Source of the DNA: Paenibacillus sp. FSL K6-3182
GTDB taxonomy: Bacteria; Bacillota; Bacilli; Paenibacillales; Paenibacillaceae
DNA length: 64,000 bases
Direction: 5' to 3'
NCBI RefSeq assembly: GCF_037976325.1
Contig: NZ_CP150265.1
Location: 5,965,001-6,029,000 of the forward strand
The translations under genes were made by a program, and so were the position numbers. Under the pieces are notes generated by a model. It had not been told where the DNA came from, ran no database searches, and saw only the letters and a list, made by a program, of their open reading frames with translations. This document shows, in pieces, positions 60,153 through 64,000 of this stretch; position 1 is the stretch's first letter; the number at the start of each line of letters is the position of its first letter.

Positions 60153-61397
60153 CTAAGAACTAGACTGAACAACAAGCGGTTTATGCTTGAACAACGGAAC
60201 AAGGAGCAGCATTCCCAAAAACATAATCGATCCTGCGACGCAATAAATGCCGACGAGCGGAAACACCGTTTTGAGCTGTCCGGCAACAAGCGTCATAATA
60301 ACCATCATCCCCATAAACATCGGGGTAAGCACGCCATTGACCCGTCCCGTATAGGACTCCTCCGAATATTGCAAAATCATTGTGCTAATACCGATTTGAA
60401 TCATCGGGAAGCCTAAACCGCTAATAAATTGCAGCACTAATGTAATGGGTATGCTTGTTGATAAGCCTACACCAATCATACAAAGCGAGCTCATTAATAG
60501 GCCAATTGCGAGCAGCTTTTGCGGAGCTACTTTTTTGGCTATAACCATGACAGCCCCGCCGCCAACCAGCATCGCTATCCCGTTAACCATCAGAATATAT
60601 TGCAAAAACTCCTTAGGCTGACCCAGACGTTCAAGCACGATGAACAAGCCAAGCGTCTGGGCAATTCCTACTGCCGTACCCGCTAGTGCAAACGTACCTC
60701 CAAGTGCTTTCAAGACTGGACTGCGCCATACATACTTGAATCCATCCTTGAACTCTTTCCAGAAATGCTTCTCCAATGCAGCGTCTGTTTTCTCCACTTC
60801 ACGATCACGCGGAATTCTGAACAAAACGACAGCGGAGAGCAAGAACGCTACGCCCATGACTCCAATGGAAACTTCGATGCCGAACTTTTGATACGATATG
60901 ACACCAAGTGACGGACCAAGCACCATGAATATCGCCATAAGCGATTGGAACATCGCCATCGCCGATTGCAATTGCTCTGCCGGAATATGCTGCTTAAACA
61001 GCTTCATCGCAGAGGGCTGTGAAAATTGTGATAGGATTGCCGATACAAACGTTGCAAAATACACCATATGCCATGAACCGTAAAGCAATGTAATCAGTAC
61101 AACAAACACAGATAACGCTGATAAAAAGTCACACCAAATCATCGTGAGCCGCGGCTTCCAGCGATCTGCAAACGTTCCTCCGATGAACGAGAACACGAAA
61201 ATCGGTAAAAATTCCACGAAGCCCATCAAACTAATCGCAAACGGGTCCTCGTTCGTCTTGTCTGTCACATACATTAGAATAGCGAAGTTCCTTACCCAAA
61301 TTCCAATTTGAAGCAATACGTTTGAAAATATAATCGTTTGAAAAAACTTGTTTCGAAGCAAACTTTCTCCCGCTCCTGTTACTTCTTTAGCAGACAT
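60153..61397 (-). CDS. MFS transporter, probable exporter
   Basis: A 414-residue major-facilitator protein with about twelve membrane helices. The loop between helices 2 and 3 reads GGTFADRWKPRL, the MFS signature G-x3-D-R. The central loop is charged (EVEKTDAALEKHFWKEF). The overall pattern, including LSQFSQPSAMKLF and GRVNGVLTPMF, fits the MFS_3/enterobactin-exporter-like group of efflux proteins. ATG at 61397 is preferred, about twelve bases after GGGAG, over GTG at 61409. Substrate unknown. It lies 34 bp downstream of the GIY-YIG protein gene, so the two may be cotranscribed. Confidence 0.82.
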   Translation of the reverse strand: MSAKEVTGAGESLLRNKFFQTIIFSNVLLQIGIWVRNFAILMYVTDKTNEDPFAISLMGFVEFLPIFVFSFIGGTFADRWKPRLTMIWCDFLSALSVFVVLITLLYGSWHMVYFATFVSAILSQFSQPSAMKLFKQHIPAEQLQSAMAMFQSLMAIFMVLGPSLGVISYQKFGIEVSIGVMGVAFLLSAVVLFRIPRDREVEKTDAALEKHFWKEFKDGFKYVWRSPVLKALGGTFALAGTAVGIAQTLGLFIVLERLGQPKEFLQYILMVNGIAMLVGGGAVMVIAKKVAPQKLLAIGLLMSSLCMIGVGLSTSIPITLVLQFISGLGFPMIQIGISTMILQYSEESYTGRVNGVLTPMFMGMMVIMTLVAGQLKTVFPLVGIYCVAGSIMFLGMLLLVPLFKHKPLVVQSSS

Positions 61398-61431
61398 TTC
61401 AATCAGCACTCTCCCTCAACCAAAAAATGAT

Positions 61432-62793
61432 TTATTTCTCCACCTTCTCGGCAGGGCCATGATAACCCTTTTCACCATAAGGCTGCAGCTTCTCGGCCCA
61501 TAGCTCCTTTAAATCGTTGACTTCTCTGTTGTATTGCCGCACCATGTCAACGGGCTGACGGCCTTCCGGGTCCAATACGTCTTTATAATCATAACGAATC
61601 TTTTGTTCCAATTTAACGGTCTCTAGAACGAGAAAAGAAAAGTTTTCGCCGCCAAATTGCTTCCATTCCTTCTGTAGCTCCTTATTCGCATGACCATTCA
61701 TATTCAGTACAAACTGCTCTTTTCCCCAAAGGGCATCTAAATTAGTGGAGCTTCCTAAATAAATTTTTCCGTTCACATTATTTTTGATCTGAAAAACACC
61801 CATCTGCCGCTCACGCTCTTGATATTCAGCTGTCAGCTGCTTCCTCTTTGCCTTATCCATTTTTGGTTCACCCTTTCGTTCTTCCTCTTGCTCCTGCACT
61901 TTGGCCTGAGCTTTCTGTTTATCCGTTTTTCCTTGCTTGCCTTTAGCAGATTTCTTTTGGGCTGTCATTTGCTCAACCTGCTCGGTCGACCCACTCTGTT
62001 CAAGCTCATTTTTCTTAATTCCTGAACCCTTCACCCAATACACTTTGCCATCATCTTTACGATCCAAGTAGCCATAATCGATCAGATAGCGGCGCAGTGT
62101 TGCATAATCTTCTTCCCAAAAAGAAATTAACCGCTCATTCACTTCTTTCTCTGTATAGCGGACTCCGCTTTTGAAATAAGAGGCAATATGACGCAGCACT
62201 GCTACTTTACGTTTCTCCTTGCGCGGAAATGAGGCGAGTGGACCTTCAGGACCATCTGGAAAATATTGCTTCAAAAGATCTGCGTATTCATCCTCTGTAA
62301 TTGCATAACGTTCATCGATTTGTGTAGCCGTCCGATGTACAGGCACGAATCGCGGAGCAGCAGTGTTGCCATGGTCCATCATTTCAATAATCGCGAGCAG
62401 CAGCTTTGCTTGCTTGGCCTTTTCCTTCAGCACGAAACGATGATTTCGAATGGTCGAAGCGCTGCCTATACCAGTACGGCTCATCATCTCGTTGTCAGTC
62501 AGCTGATCGGCAAAACCTTGAATAAGCTCCTTCTGCAAGTCGGTCAGACCCGTCTGCCGCTTATCCAGCTCAAGTAAATAATCAAGCATGGAGCCATGCT
62601 CCTGCTGCACATGATAGGCTGCATATTTACGCGCCTCATACCAGCGTCCAGACTGCTCATCCCGAAAAATCTCTCCATCCTCAAAGCTTTCTCCGCAAAT
62701 GAGGCAATAATAAAATCCTTCCGCTTCCTCATATACATAACCTTGCTTCAGTTCTTCTAGCGACGCCGACCAAAATCGTTCCTCAGTAACCAT
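61432..62793 (-). CDS. zinc-finger/HTH/DUF2087/GIY-YIG fusion protein
   Basis: A 453-residue cytoplasmic protein with an unusual domain string. Residues 28-66 hold a zinc-finger-like pattern (CLICGESF...YHVQQEHGS). Residues 82-135 look like a LuxR-type helix-turn-helix (LTDNEMMSRTGIGSASTIRNH). Residues 165-255 match DUF2087 (FPRKEKRKVAVLRHI, YTEKEVNERLISFWEEDYATLRRYLIDYGYLDR). A charged Lys/Glu/Gln linker (265-330) leads to a C-terminal GIY-YIG-like domain (GVFQIKNNVNGKIYLGSSTN, then QKEWKQFGGENFSFLVLE). The GIY and YIG triplets are changed to GVF and YLG, so nuclease activity is doubtful. ATG start at 62793. Confidence 0.8.
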   Translation of the reverse strand: MVTEERFWSASLEELKQGYVYEEAEGFYYCLICGESFEDGEIFRDEQSGRWYEARKYAAYHVQQEHGSMLDYLLELDKRQTGLTDLQKELIQGFADQLTDNEMMSRTGIGSASTIRNHRFVLKEKAKQAKLLLAIIEMMDHGNTAAPRFVPVHRTATQIDERYAITEDEYADLLKQYFPDGPEGPLASFPRKEKRKVAVLRHIASYFKSGVRYTEKEVNERLISFWEEDYATLRRYLIDYGYLDRKDDGKVYWVKGSGIKKNELEQSGSTEQVEQMTAQKKSAKGKQGKTDKQKAQAKVQEQEEERKGEPKMDKAKRKQLTAEYQERERQMGVFQIKNNVNGKIYLGSSTNLDALWGKEQFVLNMNGHANKELQKEWKQFGGENFSFLVLETVKLEQKIRYDYKDVLDPEGRQPVDMVRQYNREVNDLKELWAEKLQPYGEKGYHGPAEKVEK

Positions 62794-62875
62794 TTATCTA
62801 AACACCTCTCAATAACGTTTGCTTATTTTATAAACATTATATAATTATGTTTGGTTTTTATCAAATATTATTTTC

Positions 62876-62917
62876 AACAAAAAAAGTCGCCTTAAGAAAA
62901 TATCCTTAAAGCGACTA
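62876..62917 (-). terminator. terminator after the Fsr-type transporter gene
   Basis: On the minus strand AGTCGCTTTAAG pairs with CTTAAGGCGACT around ATATTTT (one mismatch), followed by seven T. Confidence 0.85.
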
Positions 62918-62937
62918 TTCTGTCATTCCTATTCGAG

Positions 62938-64000
62938 TTACACCGATTCTTTCCTATCCTTTGGCAGCATAAGCGCCAGCAAACCCATTAGCGGTAACAC
63001 GCTGCAAGCGACCATAACAAAACTGAGTGAACGGGCGTCCGCCAAATATCCGAGAACAACCGCACCAAGTCCACCCATTCCAAAAGCAAGACCCGTTATA
63101 AGCCCTGAAGCCGTGCCTACCTTGCTGGGCATTAGCTCCTGCGCGTACACGACGCTGACCGAGAAGCCCGATTGCAAAACAAAACCAAGCACTACGATTA
63201 CTGGATATACCCAGGCTAGAGGCAGATGCGGCAGAATGAGAGCGAATGGTGCTGCACCTAGAATGGAAATCAGCATCATTTTTTTGCGTCCGATCCGATC
63301 CGCCAATATGCCACCAAGAAAGGTACCAGCAACACCAGCTGCCATAAATAGAAACAATGGAATCTGTGCTTGCTTAATCGTCAGATGATAGGCTTCCACC
63401 ACATAAAACTGATAAAAGTTACCGATCGCTGCAGCATACCAGGATCGTGCAAATACGATCACGAACAAGATAGCAAGTGCAAACGCAACAACCTTGGGTG
63501 CAAGAGCGGGCTTCGCGCTGCCTGCCGCTTTGCGCTGCATTTTGCCATCATGTACAGCTAACTGCGTCTTATACCAAGGAACGACTTTCGTCAAAATAAT
63601 AATGGCTGTAGCAGCAAGCAATGTCCCCCATATAGCACCCTTCTGTCCAAACGGCAGGAAGATCAGCATCGTCATCAACGGGCCGAGCATTTGACCAAAA
63701 TTACCGCCAACCTGATAGATCGACTGGGAGAAAGCTCTGCGATTGCCTGCGGCCAAATGCACAACCCGAGAGCCCTCCGGATGGAACACGGCTGAGCCAA
63801 GCCCCACAAACACAACCGCGAGCAGCACCAAGTAGAAGTTCGATGCGAAGGCTAAGCCAACCATCCCGAGCATGCTGGCACACATCCCGACAGGAAGCAT
63901 CCAAGGCGCGGGTCTCTTATCCGAGATCAAGCCCACAACAGGCTGCATAACGGATGAAGTCATATTGAGCGTAAAAGCAATCCAGCCGATTTGTGCCAAG
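62938..64000 (-). CDS. fosmidomycin-resistance-type MFS transporter, N-terminus outside window
   Basis: The frame is open at the right window edge, leaving 353 residues. About ten membrane helices are visible. The early segment GLISDKRPAPWMLPVGM is the helix 2-3 loop, and GLGSAVFHPEGSRVVHLAAG followed by SIYQVGGNFGQMLGPL is characteristic of the Fsr (fosmidomycin resistance) group, as is GILADRIGRKKMM in the second half. Full-length members have about 400 residues, so roughly 45 are missing and no start is assigned. It would export a small anionic compound or drug. A terminator separates it from the GIY-YIG gene. Confidence 0.85.
   Translation of the reverse strand, partial: LAQIGWIAFTLNMTSSVMQPVVGLISDKRPAPWMLPVGMCASMLGMVGLAFASNFYLVLLAVVFVGLGSAVFHPEGSRVVHLAAGNRRAFSQSIYQVGGNFGQMLGPLMTMLIFLPFGQKGAIWGTLLAATAIIILTKVVPWYKTQLAVHDGKMQRKAAGSAKPALAPKVVAFALAILFVIVFARSWYAAAIGNFYQFYVVEAYHLTIKQAQIPLFLFMAAGVAGTFLGGILADRIGRKKMMLISILGAAPFALILPHLPLAWVYPVIVVLGFVLQSGFSVSVVYAQELMPSKVGTASGLITGLAFGMGGLGAVVLGYLADARSLSFVMVACSVLPLMGLLALMLPKDRKESV

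Noticed and set aside
1..64000. CRISPR arrays, tRNA or rRNA genes, insertion sequences, prophage genes or integrons
   Set aside because: No regularly spaced repeats, cloverleaf sequences, transposase or integrase motifs, or phage structural genes were seen on reading both strands.

Overview
The window looks like a chromosomal segment of a Paenibacillus-type, spore-forming member of the Bacillota. Pointers are AAGGAGG-type ribosome binding sites, frequent TTG/GTG starts, an S-layer-homology (SLH) protein, a ROK-type XylR with a canonical operator beside xylAB, CcpA-like cre sites, a KinB-like membrane kinase, a bacilliredoxin and a DUF3905 protein. No rRNA, tRNA, CRISPR array, transposase or prophage was seen. 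It reads as ordinary chromosome rich in carbohydrate uptake and surface functions.

Layout. 1-5.3 kb: the end of a UgtP/MGDG-type glycosyltransferase, an ACT-malic enzyme, a DedA/YqaA membrane protein, a secreted SH3-NlpC/P60 wall hydrolase and a cation (probably Mn2+) exporter that seems to start at CTG. 5.5-9.6 kb: a divergent iron-siderophore ABC system with two Fur boxes between the lipoprotein gene and the permease-permease-ATPase operon. 9.7-16.5 kb: an alpha-glucoside operon (LacI regulator, lipoprotein, two permeases, GH13 enzyme) with palindromic operators, a cre site, a candidate leader peptide and stem-loop repeats. 16.9-23.8 kb: an ABC-F ATPase, a Gfo/Idh/MocA dehydrogenase, a metallo-beta-lactamase-fold hydrolase, a NifU-N/HEAT protein and a secreted transglutaminase-like protein. 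24-27.7 kb: the chain araC-mutY-eda-hydrolase. 27.9-32.3 kb: cytochrome c lipoprotein, small YjzC-like protein, acpS, and a metal operon (DUF4198 protein then CopC-CopD fusion) whose ribosome binding site can be masked by a hairpin. 32.4-41.7 kb: an unrecognised 543-residue protein divergent from an amidoligase-fold protein that is preceded by a slippery mini-ORF; then DUF2809, a P-loop kinase-like protein, nadE, bacilliredoxin, DUF3905 with a 46-residue partner, an acetyltransferase and the KinB-like kinase. 41.8-45.7 kb: flavoprotein, acidic hypothetical, PAS-HTH regulator and a decayed chemotaxis receptor. 45.8-52.2 kb: xylB-xylA, divergent xylR, and a GH2 glycosidase whose promoter lies between two arms of a 22-bp inverted repeat. 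52.3-59.8 kb: an SLH protein followed in operon by a 2183-residue secreted multi-domain protein. 60-64 kb: an MFS exporter, an unusual zinc-finger/HTH/DUF2087/GIY-YIG protein and a fosmidomycin-resistance-type MFS transporter cut by the window end.

The best-supported functional units are the Fur-controlled iron importer, the LacI/CcpA-controlled alpha-glucoside operon and the XylR-controlled xylose genes. The least explained are the SLH plus giant exoprotein pair, the GIY-YIG fusion, the DUF4198-CopCD operon with its leader hairpin, and the slippery mini-ORF before the amidoligase. All family names come from motif recognition by eye; no database search was possible.
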